Assembly: GCA_950295325.1 (NCBI GenBank) | Contig: OX485805.1 | Span: 15,735,501 to 15,799,500, forward strand | DNA: 64,000 nucleotides | Source of the DNA: Polytrichum commune | Lineage: Eukaryota; Streptophyta; Polytrichopsida; Polytrichales; Polytrichaceae | Direction: 5' to 3' | Part shown: piece after piece, positions 24,452-36,013 of the stretch | How positions within the stretch are numbered: the first letter of the stretch is position 1 | How the letters are laid out: the number at the start of each line of letters is the position of its first letter | Notes under the pieces: model-generated | Seen by the model: the letters and a program-made list of their open reading frames with translations, nothing else | What the model was told of the DNA's origin: nothing | Databases searched by the model: none | Position numbers and translations under genes: made by a program

Positions 24452-24784
24452 TTAGCATGCATGGTGCTTGCTAACAACATGCGAAAAGACGGGCGTATTA
24501 TTGGGTGGGTTAATTAGATATTTGTGGAGCAGCTTTATACAGTAACTCAGCTCTCGAAATAACACTTTGGAGGTCCTTCTCCTCTGCCAGATGCTGCTAA
24601 TGAGGAGATTTTGTTGAGGGGTCAAGTTTGAAATCCTTGCCGAGGCGGCGAGGCTAATGTTGTTTGAGTCCAACAAATATTGTATCAATACCATGTATTC
24701 CGTTTTCATACCACTGAGGGCCACTTCACACCAGTGATCGGGGAGATTTTTGGGCATAATCGGTTGAGATCCTAGTGTTTGCAA
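24452..24784 (-). other. Open frame of about 110 codons between repeats, unrecognised
   Basis: The minus strand is open here, with candidate in-frame ATGs near 24757, 24696 and 24681. The segment LVANPPP-like repeats are absent and no domain is recognised. The frame crosses the family B terminal word near 24720, so at least its start is repeat-derived. The Ser/Leu/Arg-rich middle could be a captured gene fragment. Evidence is weak. Confidence 0.2.
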
Positions 24785-24956
24785 GTCCAACTGGTTACAT
24801 GTTCACAGCCTCCGGTTTTGCTTTATTAAATTGGGGAATATTCTATAAATTCCTCTAATTTGATCGGCAATTTTCCTGCAGTCTTGAACTTCAACCGGTT
24901 ATTTCTCAAACTCAACCGGTTCGCCTGTAACTAACCGTCAGTTCTCCCCGATCATA

Positions 24957-25270
24957 GCTTCACACACAAGATTGAAGGCCCGTGTCCATGGCATTCTAAA
25001 ATCCTTGTCGGTCGAAAAGGCTGAGACCGTCCAAGTTCACTTCACATTAGAAGGTGAAGGTATAAGGGTCCAAAGAAATTATCATGGATGAAAAGTCTAC
25101 ATGGATTCTTACATGGAAAATTATGGATAATGTGGCATGGTCTACTGGAATTTGCGTCATACCCACCTTCAAGAGGTAGGCCTAACGCAAATTGCAGTGG
25201 ACCATGCCAGAGTCAAGGGCCCTCACAATTACATGGTCACGGTCCTTGGTTTGTGTGTGAAATGTCCTTG
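24957..25270. repeat. Dispersed repeat family B, copy with hairpin
   Basis: It aligns with 33903-34165 over most of its length: aaggcccgtgtccatgg, gatgaaaagtctacatgga, tcacttcaca. A stem of about 20 bp occurs at 25147-25196 (tggaatttgcgtcatacc against ggcctaacgcaaattgca). Family B ends are marked by the word gggccacttcacac, also found in reverse as gtgtgaagtggccc. Confidence 0.65.
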
Positions 25271-25279
25271 ATGCGTTGC

Positions 25280-26430
25280 ATTCACCTCTATGCCGATCCA
25301 ACGTTTGGTTGGTTACTACCTTCCTTTTGGTAGGTGGGTGGCAAGCTAGGGATTTGTGGTGTCTTCGTAAACTCATTTATTAGCAGAGTGAAAACACATC
25401 GAACTATTTTATAGGATTAAAAATGTCACGAACCCCAAGCCCGAGAGGCAAAGGTAGGCCAATGGTGGGTTTGTAGATAATGCATGGCTTTGGTATGCCT
25501 AGTTTACATTTATTGAGGACAAGGAGCAATATTACCTTGTACACTTATTTTTAATTTAGTGGGATAAATTGTGCAACATTGACCATTGGATTGGACATAA
25601 CATTACTCAGCTAATGAGATGTGTTCACTTGCCTTGACTTGAGATTCAATCTGAAGCAGTGGGATACAAACATCCACATGCTTTATTCTCGAATCTACTA
25701 CGGGGGCCATGAACACAACTCATCAATTAAATAATGTTTTGAAACAAGTATTAATGTCTCATTTGGTTAGTGACTGCAAATCACAAAGTTTGTCATTTCA
25801 AGTTTGAGAATTGGACATAACAATATTTATCAAGGATAGACTGTTATGTGGGCCCGATACCCGGAGGGAACTATACAAGAACTAATGGAGGATTGATTGA
25901 GAATCCCAACATTTTTAGGTTGAATCTGAAAGCATGGAAGGGAAAGTTGTAGTAGAAATGGTTCGTTTTTGGTTGTTTACCAGGAGACTCAACTTAGATT
26001 TAAAAGTCAAAGCGATTCCTGGATCTGCGAATGTGATATAATCTTTTTGCAACAGTTTATGGATTTTTTTAATGATTTTCCATGTTGTTGATATGATTTT
26101 TCGAAATAAATGTGTCAGAGTCAAGAAAATGACCAAGTAGGTGCCTCCAATTATGTTGTTTATTGAGCCGATAATGGTTAACAAATTTTGAACACATGCT
26201 TTATTATCTTTTAAACACATGTTTTTTTTAGTGTTTGTTCTTAGATCCACACCTAACCACAAACTACTCAAATCTAGGTGTTCAATTAAGATAAAGTAAC
26301 CAAAATAGGCACGGTTACCCTCCCAATTGTAAAGCACGTCTGGAAGTGCAATTACAACCATAGCTTCAAGAAAGGCATGTGAACTTTCACTTTTATAAAG
26401 GCTTACATTTGGCACAATCAATAGAAAATT
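25280..26430. other. Intergenic DNA with a family C repeat copy
   Basis: Positions 26120-26330 match dispersed family C. The minus-strand frame 25915-26421 (168 codons) crosses that repeat and shows no domain, so I do not call a gene. Confidence 0.4.
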
Positions 26431-26805
26431 GATATCGTATTACCTCCTAACCTCCATAATGTCATCCTTTGTAATGTCACTCCCTCTCTTGCATCCCAAA
26501 ACCCTAGGAAGTGGATGTGCTCAATTTGAATCTCTCTCCTTGTTGTCACATTTCCCTCCCACATATCACGTGTTTTGACATTTAATAAATCCATCAAAGA
26601 ATTCAAACCACATGCTCGCACACATCACATTGTCATTTATTGCAGTTTTCACTTTGTGTTATTCCAAAATGTCACACGCTACAATAATTTTATATAATCA
26701 TGCATCCATGTTAACACTACATACCTCCTTAATATCATGTGCACTTTGGTTGTCACATGTGTGATATTAGAGTGTACTAAGGTTTAGTGGCTCGTCTATT
26801 ACACC

Positions 26806-28116
26806 GTTTATGGTGATGAGTGTCACGCATACTATTTGTGAAGGGCCCAAACTAGATGCCTAGATGTTTGGACTCAAAGTGTAGTGTATGCTTAAATTGC
26901 CAATCTGATACTATTTTTCAACATAAGTAATTTAAAGTGAAAAAATAAGTCACATTATGCCATTTAGTGTAGCATATTGGGACACTTGAGATGATAGTTT
27001 TGTATTTTAGTATCCAAGGGGAAGGCAATTATGAAGCATACTAATGGCAAGTGTCATGTGTTTACATTTTAGTATGCAAGAGGAAGATATTCTTCAACAC
27101 ACTACACAAAATGTGATATTTAGTGTTTGATTATATTTAGTGTTGTTACTACCCTACAATGCTCAACACTAATTTTTGATTCTTTGATTCTTTGATTCTT
27201 TGACAATTAGTGTTAGACATAAATGTGCTGCTACCTTCCTTACTGCCACCTCCCTTATTATATCCTTTTTTTTTTCATATCCTTACTAACACTAAATTGA
27301 AACACGTAACTTCCACATATTACCATAGTTGACATTTAGTGTTTGAGTTTACATTTAATGTTACTTACTTTCATGGGATTATTGATATTTAGTGTATGCG
27401 TTCATATTTAGTGTATCAAACGCTAAATATCATATTTTGTGTAGTGTCAAGTGTCATTTGTGTACACTTTAGTCAACTTGTAGACCATTATGTAACATAG
27501 GCATACACCTCATAGCATTATTAAACATACTCAAGCCAACATATTAGTCCACTTGAACATCAAGTGTCGTGAGGTGACATTAAATAAGGTAGAAAAAACC
27601 AAAAAACAACGAATGACAACTACTGGTGCACTAGACTAGGGGTACATTGATTCTTGTGTGGACCCAAAACGGCTAATTGTAATAGTGGTGGCCCGGAAAG
27701 GATGCAGTGATTGGCCAGATAGGTGTTGCTTCACACCACTTGTGATCACTTTTGGGTGCCATTGAGTTAAATGTTTTGTATGCATTCGTATTAGAATAAG
27801 ATATTTGATGCTCAAATTAAGGAGACTCTAGTATACAAATAGGGGGTTTGACTTCCTTGCCTCTTTGGGATAATGTAACTAATTGTTTACATGGAATAAA
27901 ATTACTAAACAACATGCATTCCTCATCATTTCCTCTACTCCATCTTTGAGAAAGATTGCACAAATTTCAAGCAATTCTTTATGGTTGAATCAACTCATTT
28001 TCATCATTCTCCGTATATCTACCGTAGTGAAGTTGTTGATCATTACTGTAACATGACATACGCCTCAAAATAGGGTAAATGACTCTCTTATGTATGGGAC
28101 ACTAAATACCATAAAC
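26806..28116. mobile_element. Non-autonomous element of family A, about 1.3 kb
   Basis: It begins gtttatggtgatgagtgtca and ends gacactaaataccataaac, an imperfect inverted pair. Internal words such as atgcctagatg, tcaacataagtaa, and cattagtatgc-type segments recur in the same order at 28127-29250 and, in reverse, at 50285-51105. A further segment at 26440-26790 matches parts of the copies at 29060-29245 and 33190-33330. There is a triple gattctttgattctttgatt at 27178. No transposase is present. Confidence 0.7.
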
Positions 28117-28126
28117 AATGTACATC

Positions 28127-29250
28127 GTTTATGGTATTTAGTGTCATGTACCCTATTTGTGAAAGGCCTAAAGTAGATGCCTAGAGGTCTCAAAGTGTCA
28201 CACCTGTTGATAGCCAACATGATTCCATTCATCAACATAAGTAACTTCTTTAAGTGAAAAATATCTACATTATGACATTTAGAGAAGCACATTGGGATAC
28301 TTTAGATTAAAATCTTCCATTCTAGTATGCAAGGGGAAGATATTTTTGAGCATACTACTATAGGTTGATAGCATGTTGGGCAAAACATTGCCCAATAATT
28401 AAATAATTGCAATAAAAAGGCTAAGGTAGTCCATAAAAATGTTTATAAAAAATTAGGAAAAATTGTATATACATATTTATTTATTTAGTTAGGCACATAA
28501 CATATACTACATACAAATCCATGTATTGTAACTTATTTTTCATTCGTTCGTGATGGCTAAGTACACAATGTTATCCTTGAGGGTTTAGGTTAAGCCATCT
28601 TAGTGTGATGATCATGGTTGTGAACAATGTGACCCCTCATGCTCTCAAGCTTTAACATTCTTGAATATGAGAGGTTCAATATTTAATGTGTGAATCCCAC
28701 AATGAATGCATGTGACAGGGTGTGTTGTCGATGCATGTGAGATGTTGACTTTGAATTGAATTGTTCTAGCACATCAAATTTACTAATATCTAAACATTTT
28801 GATGACTATTTTTCCTTTCATTAGAGCCATTTGACCCAATAATTTCCAAAAAAATTAGGCTTAATTTTTTTAAGAAACATTCCGCCCAACCTACTAGCAA
28901 GGTATGGTAATGGCAAGTGTCATGTGTTGTATTGTTTAGTATGCAAGAGGAAGATATCCTTGAGCATACTAATGGCAAGTGTCATTTGTTTGCGCTTTAG
29001 TCAACTTGTAGATCATTGTGTAACATAAGCATGCATCTCATAGCAATATTGAACATACACCCTAAACTCCGTAATATCAACCCTCGTGATGTCACTCTTT
29101 CTCTAATAATCCAAAACCCTAGAAAACGGATGTTCTCAGTTCAAATCTCACTTCTTATTGTCACATTTCTTTCCCTTATATCACATGTTTTTACATTAAT
29201 GCGAACCACCAAAGAAATAAGACCACACTCTCGCATTGTGCCATGTTTGC
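28127..29250. mobile_element. Non-autonomous element of family A, second copy, head to head
   Basis: It starts gtttatggtatttagtgtca ten bases after the end of the previous copy and repeats that copy's left part to about 28340. Family sequence resumes at 28890 and runs to about 29250 (ttagtcaacttgtag, ccaaaaccctag, aaccaccaaag). The middle (28350-28880) holds unrelated AT-rich DNA, possibly an insertion. Confidence 0.65.
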
Positions 29251-29418
29251 ACTTCTCAAACTGGATCAAGGTACGATGTCCTACGAACATACACTCTATT
29301 CACTCGGGCCCCCCAAAAAGGGTTGGAGTTCTTCTTCTTCTTCTTGGATCAAGGTCTTGCGGAAGGATGATGTGTCTCTTGTACTCCTCCCTCACCATGA
29401 ATATGCAGGTGATCTTTT

Positions 29419-29712
29419 CTACATTGTATGAAACTTTTCACAGTATTTCAAGAAACTGGACCAGAAACTTCGGTTCTCCTCTTGCACAATTTCAATTCGC
29501 GTCATCCACAAGATGAAGAGCTTCTCAATCTTGTCGTGGAGAAGTGGTAGGGGAGAAGCAAAATGAGAAAACCTTTGCTTGTATGACTCGGTAAGCACAG
29601 CGGCCTGGTTGGTCGCATCTTGTGGTTGAGAATATGCTTCAGCTAGCAACTGTTCCAACTTCATGCTCGACTGCCAAGCAGGCCACCTCCTGATGAAGAA
29701 TACCAAAGGATT
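29419..29712 (-). pseudogene. Possible DOG1-domain (TGA-factor-like) gene fragment
   Basis: After a good acceptor (ttttgcag, ending at 29713) the minus strand encodes about 97 residues. They start NPLVFFIRRWPAWQSSMKLEQLL and include YKQRFSHFASP and LHDKIEKLFILWM. The spacing of a W-rich start, a Gln/Leu helix, an S/A-rich SP turn and a LEKLFLWI-like segment resembles the DOG1 domain of plant TGA-type regulators. That is from memory of the family, not a search. Upstream, 29728-30107 shows two frames with low-complexity His, Asp, Gln and Ser-Thr runs that do not join cleanly. It may be a truncated gene, a pseudogene or chance. Confidence 0.3.
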
Positions 29713-30448
29713 CTGCAAAATTCTCTCTCAGAGCATTATGGGCACCGCCATAACATCAAAAGAGGTTGAGGTTGAGGTTGACGTTTCCTTTCCAGGTTCT
29801 TCTTGACCCCTAACATTCCGAAGAGAAGCATCATCAACATGGTTGGAGGAGACATAGACATCAACATGGACGACAACTCCGTTACCACCATCAATTAATC
29901 CTGCCGTCGTTCCCCTCACGCGCTCAACAACAATTGCGCCATCCTCTCTCTTCTTCTCCCACTCTTAGAAACATCACTAACATCCTCCTTCTCACTCTGA
30001 TAATGATGATGATGATCATCACCACTACCCCCCTGTTGTTGTTCTCCTTCGCCGACTGCAAAAACCTTCCTCCCAAACCACCTCCCACCTCCCTCATCAT
30101 CCCTCATCCCGGGAGCATATAAATTCCTTTTACCACTACTACTACTACTACAAAAAAATAAAATCCCCTATTTGCGGCACCAGAGAATCCTGCATGCAGC
30201 TCTCCGCTGCATCTGCTAATCTGAAATTGCTTAAAATTACTAACCCGTCCACAATACAGAAGCAGCAATTGTACTCTACACGGCGCAACTCGCCCCTCGG
30301 AAGACCCTGAAATCCTCGAAATCCTCGAAATCCTAAGCCCTGGGCGAGGGCGATGTGCACCCTGGATTGCGCATATTAAGGTGTCCATCAATTTTGTAGA
30401 AACTTTTCCATGGCAGTGTCTTGACACGAAAACAATTGTATCATCCAA

Positions 30449-30711
30449 TGTGTGGTACTCAATAAAGATGCTAATATATAAACACCTACTATTATCTACG
30501 TGTATCTATCCAACATGCACATTCCTTCTGTGGTAGCAGAATGATAATAGCAAACTATTGGAGAGGAGAAAATTTAATTACTTTACTTTTCCATTTGCCT
30601 GCAACTTTGGCTATATATCTTTATGTTCAGCAGTAAATGAATTACAGTCAGATTTACCTCCTCAATCTACTGGATATGTATCATCATAAATAGGGTATGT
30701 TTGATTCAACA
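30449..30711 (-). mobile_element. 3' LTR of the copia element
   Basis: On the minus strand it starts TGTTGAATC directly after the polypurine tract GCGGGAGGG (30712-30720), as expected. Its first 65 bp match the remnant of the 5' LTR at 33108-33172. The far end near 30449 (..ccacaca) is a guess based on a CA ending; the 5' LTR is too short to confirm it. Confidence 0.65.
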
Positions 30712-30799
30712 CCCTCCCGCAATCTTTATTTTTGATTTGTACTTGAATGCGAATCTGCTAATGATAGTGACAACGATTCGATGGGACTTGGGCGCCCTG

Positions 30800-32960
30800 T
30801 CGTTGAAAGACGTTGTCAATCATTTCATTCACCTTGACCTGATAAGATTATTTTCCCTCCCTCCTACGAGTCCTACCATTTCTTCATTCAGCTTTGTAGT
30901 TCCTTCTGCATATCTGAGGATCCTCTTGGTTGCGTCAAGATGAGGCTGTTGCGGAGCTGCCATGTACCTGCTAACGCAGCTGACGGCGTAGGTGATACAT
31001 GGGCATGTGTTCGTCAAGAAGATAAGACTCCCTGCTAAACTTTGATATAACTTAGTATCCACGTTGTCTGCTCCCATGTCTGTGCAGAGTCGAATGCCCT
31101 TTCCATAGGGTGGTGACAGCAGCATAATCCAACATATTGAACTTTTCTAGCAAGTTCTGAATGTAATTTCTTTGTACTAACAAGGAACCCTCAGCCATGT
31201 AGACAAATTTGATGCCTATATAGTAAGTAAGAAGGCCTCACTTTGACATTTCAAATTCCCATTCAAGTCTTTGTTCTAATTCAATCACTTTAGTTTCGTG
31301 ACTCTCAGTGATGAGCAAATCGTCGACATAGAGAACTATTAAGACACAGAGATCTCTTTCATAGAACATATAGAGATTTTAATCGCAATGACTCCTTTGG
31401 ATCCCCTGTTGTTTAAGAAAACTGTCAATTTTAAGGTACCGCGCTCTTGTTTAAGCCAAGTTTCTACCATTGGAAGAATATGGGTGCCTAAGACATTCAG
31501 GAATCTCCATAAAAACCTCATGTTCTAAATCCCATTCAGAAATGTTATTTTAATGTCCAAGTGTTTAATGATCCACATTCTTTTGTGGCAATAAAAATTA
31601 CTAATATGATTGTCACTGACTTGACAGTAGGTGCAACTGTCTCTTGGTAATCGACACCCTGCTCCTGCTCAAAACCTCTGGCTACTAACCTTGCTTTAAG
31701 TTTATCTACCTGACCATCAACTTTTAATATAACCTTGTAGACCCATTGGGATGTGATGGGTGTCTTACCAACTGGTAGTGGCACGATTACCCACGTCCAA
31801 TTTTTGGCGACTGCATCAGCCCATCCTTGTGTTGCGCTGCTTCTGTGTACTTGGTTGGCTTCCTGATGTCAGGAAAATGTAGTCTGGATGCCTAGCTGGG
31901 GGTCTGTGTATCTTAGGGAAGTTCATATACTACCATTTGATGTTGAAGCTTCTGCATCTTGGTTCAAGTTTTATGTGTCCATTCAATCAGATTGATTCGC
32001 GCTTCGTTGTTGCCGTTGAAAGAATCTGGTCTCCATGCGCGTCGTGACTGAGGCACTGTTTGATGAGGGTGTAAGCCTGGGTAAGTTGTCTGTCAATGCC
32101 GTGAAGTTCACAATACTTTAGATATTCAGATGAGTGATATTCTCCCCCTCTATCACTCCTCATCGATTGAATCTTCAGACCTGTCTGTGCCTCTACTAGA
32201 TTTTTAAACACTTTAAATTTCTCAAACGTTGCAGATTTATTTTTTAGAAAATATGTCCAGGTTTTTCGACTAAAATCATATGTAAACGTGACAAAGTATC
32301 TAGAGCTTGAGGGGGACTCACTTGGCATTGGTCTGCATAAATCCAAATGTATTAGCTGATTCGGTCTAGTGGCTCTAGTATGACTGAGTTAAAGAACTAC
32401 GCTCTTAGGTTGCTTCCCATTCATACAGTCGCTACAAACATGGTCCACTGGCTTATATCAGGAAGTCCTATGGCACTATGGTTTCGGGACATGTTATGAA
32501 GAGACCTATAGTTAACATGTCACAACCTTTGATACCAAACATCAAATTGAATATTAGAGGCAGCATCTATCATGCAGATGTGAGACTGTGCACTGTTAAA
32601 TTCTAATTTACAGAGGCCATTTGATGGATCTCTCTTGCCCTTTGCTAGCACGATGTCAGTATTCTTATCATTGACAATTCAACAGTCATTATAATCGAAT
32701 CTGACCAAACAATTTTTGTCTGTAATACTTCTTACTGGCAACAGATTCTTTGTGACTCCAGGGACATTAAGAACGTCGATGATGTGTTTTTATTTCTCCA
32801 TTTCAAGTGCGTGCTACATTTCCCTTTGCTTGAACTTGGTGCGATTGTCCCCTGACTGAGCGAACATTGGAAACTGGTCCAATAGTGCAAAGGTCTTGCA
32901 TAGAAGTCACGTCTCCAGTAACATGCTTCATTGCACCAGACTCAAATTACCAATTGGTAT
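30800..32960 (-). pseudogene. Copia polyprotein remnant (protease, integrase, RT, RNase H)
   Basis: The protease-like part near 32870-32950 reads ESGAMKHVTGDV, where the family normally has DSGA, so the catalytic Asp is Glu here. Integrase core at 31987-32346 includes FVTFTYDFSRKTWTYFLK and RSDRGGEYHSSEY. Reverse transcriptase at 31545-31784 includes ITSQWVYKV, KARLVARGFEQ and DYQETVAPT. The YVDD box is at about 31318-31332. The RNase H side (30829-31125) includes YQSLAGSLIFLTNT and AVSCVSRYMA. The parts lie in different frames with stops between them. Confidence 0.9.
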
Positions 32961-33189
32961 CCTTACAATGGCCGTCCATGGCTACCATAGCTGCCTCAAA
33001 TATTTCCGATGCCTTCCTTGGAGTGCTCATGTCTTCTCTCTGTCTCTTGCATAGTATTGACAAATGGCCTATTGTAGAATCTCGGAAATGACTTATACTC
33101 AGACTTACACCCAGATTTACCTACTCAATTTACCGGGAATGTATCACCATAAATAGGGTATGTTGATTCAACAATTTTCAACATTCCAA

Positions 33190-33492
33190 CATTCCACTGT
33201 TGCACATTGTGTTAATCCATAATGTCACATGCTACACTAATTCTCTTATATCATGCATCCATGCTAACACCATAAAACTTCATAATATCATGTGCACTTT
33301 GGTTGTCACAAGCGTGATATCCCGGAGTTCAGAGCATACTTATGCTAATATATTAGTAAGCGCACTTGAACACTAAATGTGTCATGACATGACACTAATA
33401 ATGAAGTTGTTAATCATCAGTGTAACCCAGCATATGCTTCAAAATAGGATAAGTGACACTATTACGCATTTGACACTAAATACCATACACAA
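33190..33492. repeat. Family A fragment
   Basis: It matches 26640-26790 (tgtgttaatccataatgtcaca, tcatgtgcactttggttgtca) and ends with the family terminus gacactaaataccatacac at 33470-33490. It lies just beyond the 5' end of the copia element. Confidence 0.6.
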
Positions 33493-33902
33493 GTGGAGTT
33501 CAAGCTCTATATATACACACACGTATTATTCAAAAAAGTTAAACTACTGGAATGTGGAGGCATCTTCCCCATGCATGATGTGCCAGAGATGCATTAAAGA
33601 AGGTGGCTAAAATATTGAAATTTATGATGAGACTCAATCTTGGAGTTCCATTGGAATCTGGCTGCATGTTCCATGGTTCTACAATATGTGGTTACTTTTA
33701 GCCAGGTTGGATTAAAACAAAACAAAATCTGACATGAAGGAAATTTCTTGGAAGAGAGGCCTAGGGATTCGAGGCTAAACTCATCCATTGTGAAGGTGAA
33801 AACACAGTGAATAATATGGTAAGATATAATGTCTATTTTTATATACATGACTCTGGAAATAGAGTACAAATGTCTTGTGCATTCTTGGTGTCTTGGTACT
33901 AA

Positions 33903-34165
33903 GGGCCACTTCACACACAAGGCTAAAGGCCCATGACCATGACAATGTACGAGCTCTCTCATTGATCGAAAAGGTGGAGACCGTCTAAGTTCACTTCACA
34001 CACGACAGTGAAGGCCTAAAGGCCCAAAGAAAAGTTCGTCGATGAAAAGTCTACATGGAGTCCTACATGGTAGGTTGTGGATAAGGGTGCATGGTATGCC
34101 GGAATTTGCGTCATGTCCACCTCCAAGAGGTGGGCTTGACACAAATTCCAGGAGACCATGACTTT
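33903..34165. repeat. Dispersed repeat family B, copy with a 23-bp hairpin
   Basis: It begins gggccacttcacacacaagg. Its end carries a hairpin at 34104-34153, with stem ggaatttgcgtcatgtccac against gtgggcttgacacaaattcc (20 of 23 positions pair) and loop caa. Aligns with 24957-25270. Confidence 0.7.
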
Positions 34166-34639
34166 AAAAAAATAAAAATAAAATCAACATGACGAATTTT
34201 AGGACAAATTGCAAGGCAAATTCCAAGATGGATTCCAGGACAGACAAACACCATCAAGTAATTCTCTTGAATTGATAAAAGTTTGAGACATATTATATTA
34301 AACCAAATCCTCCCCTCTTTTCCGCCAACAAAATATGCAATGGTACCTGTGAGGCCAAACCTCCCACCCTTATGCGTCCTAGTCCGGGTGAGGGCGTGGG
34401 GCTCACATTCATAATAATCCTAGGTTAATCTTTTCAACATCATTCATCCCCATTACATCACACATCCATTTGGTCACACCATTTATTCCATGTCATGCGT
34501 ACAAGCGTTGACAAACGCTCTTCTCCACGATTGTTCTCTTAACACACCCTATCCAAATTCCACACAAGCTCACCCCCAATTCCATGGGTAACTAATGATT
34601 TAACCATTCCATTATATTAAGCTTAGGTACTTAGCTTAG

Positions 34640-35450
34640 TTAAATCCGTCTCCTCCAACCTTAAGCTAGTTCGACTTGAACCCCAGCTTCCTCCGAAGCC
34701 TAGAGCTAGTTCCGCTTGGAACCGGCTTACTCCCGAAGCCCTGAGCTTCCTCAAAGTGAAATCAGCTTAGCCTCCGAACCTGGGCTTCCTCCGAAGTGAA
34801 ATTAGCTTAACCTCCGAGCCCGAGCTTTCTCGAAGTGGAATCAGCTTAGCCTCGAAGCCTGTGGCTCCCTCAAAGTGAAATCAGCTTAGCCTAGCTTGAA
34901 CCCTGCTACAACTAAATCCCAGCTCCTCCGAGTGAAATCAGCTTAACCTCCGAGGCCGAGCTTCCTCGAAGTGGAATCAGCTTAACTCCGAAGCCTGTGG
35001 CTTCCTCAAAGTGAAATCAGCTTAGCCTAGCTTAAACCCAACTCTACAAACTAAATCCCAACTGCTACAACTAAATCCCAGCTGCTACCAACTAAATCCC
35101 AGCTCCTCTGAAGTGAAATTAGCTTAACCTCCGAGCCCGAGCTTCCTCGAAGTGGAATCAGCTTAACTCCGAAGCCTATGGCTTCCTCAAAGTGAAATAA
35201 GCTTAGCCTAGCTTAAACCCAGCTCTACAAACTAAATCCTAGCCGCTACCAACTAAATCCCAGCTCCTCCGAAGTGAAATCAACTTAACCTCCGAGCCCG
35301 AGCTTCCTCAAAGTGGAATCAGCTTAACTCCGAAGCCTGTGGCTTCCTCAAAGTGAAATCAGCTTAGCCTAGCTTAAACCCAGCTCTACAAACTAAATCC
35401 CAACTCCTACTAAGTGAATCCCAGCTCCTCCGAGGTTGAGCCTCTTCCGC
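34640..35450. repeat. Satellite of about 40-bp monomers in larger units
   Basis: The basic monomer is of the form cctcNaagtgaaatcagctta followed by ncctccgaagcctgNgctt. At 34755-34870 monomers follow each other directly. From about 34820 a larger unit takes over: two monomers, then agcctagcttaaaccc, then one to three short actaaatcccagct segments. Repeats of the larger unit begin near 34824, 34960, 35141 and 35302, so its length varies from about 137 to 181 bp. No frame stays open. Confidence 0.85.
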
Positions 35451-35860
35451 TCAACAATCCAAGAGAGAGCCACACTCTACAACCCCCCCCCCCCCACACA
35501 CACACACAAAACCTCCCAAGAGAGCTTAACCCCTCAACCCTCTCCTACATAATAGGACCTTATCCTGTCCACTAAACCCTCACCCCCTAAACCAACACGA
35601 ACATGTCCTAAATCAAATGTTTAAACCCAAGGCCCTTCCCCTTGCCTCATCACACAACACTCATTTAACCAAAACAACTCCTAATGCCACTAAGCCTCTA
35701 ATTAACCACACTAAATAAACCTAAGGCCTAAAACATAACTCCACACCAAGCCTCACTCTTTTTAATACTTTTTGTTGTTTCCATAACGACGTCAATTGCA
35801 ACTTCAAGTAAGTTTTAAACATAAAACAAATATGAGCAACCATTTTGGGCTCATAGTACC
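35450..35860. other. C-rich flank of the satellite
   Basis: A 13-base C run at 35483-35495 is followed by an (AC)n run. The rest, to about 35860, is C- and A-rich on this strand with no frame or known repeat. Confidence 0.5.
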
Positions 35861-35861
35861 G

Positions 35862-36013
35862 CAACATGGTCCATTCTCACTTCACACTATGCTTGAGGGC
35901 CCGTATACATAAAACGGCTTTCCCAACACCCATGGTACGGCCTTTGGATGAGAGTCAAAGGTCCTCACCATTACAAGGTCACAACTCTTGGCTTATGTGT
36001 GAAGTGGCCCTAA
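35862..36013. repeat. Dispersed repeat family B, short complete-looking copy
   Basis: It ends gtgtgaagtggccctaa, the family terminus, and aligns in reverse with the two outer parts of 48204-49050. It carries atggtacggcctttggatga, which also occurs at 53629 and, in reverse, at 48957. This copy has no hAT insertion and so shows the pre-insertion state. Confidence 0.7.

Larger units (their letters stand above)
22700..24520. repeat. Four tandem units of 475-590 bp, three with a long hairpin
   Basis: The word tgggtctgtaagaatatc recurs at about 22757, 23345, 23820 and 24296. Units 2 to 4 are spaced 475-476 bp apart and are nearly identical. The first is longer by an extra block of about 115 bp near 22917-23010. 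Units 1 to 3 each contain a large palindrome (23070-23205, 23562-23685, 24037-24161); unit 4 ends before the hairpin position. No long open frame is present, so these look like non-coding elements or a recently amplified segment. Confidence 0.85.
30449..33172 (-). mobile_element. Decayed Ty1/copia retrotransposon
   Basis: Read on the minus strand it has a short 5' LTR remnant (33172-33108), a protease-like segment, integrase, reverse transcriptase, RNase H region, polypurine tract and 3' LTR. The order integrase before reverse transcriptase is that of copia elements. Most of gag and most of the 5' LTR are missing. Stops and frameshifts interrupt every domain. The element is dead and no target duplication can be read because the 5' end is lost. 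Confidence 0.9.

Noticed and set aside
22700-24520. Regularly spaced repeats as a CRISPR array
   Set aside because: Units are 475-590 bp with internal palindromes in a plant nuclear setting; nothing fits repeat and spacer sizes.
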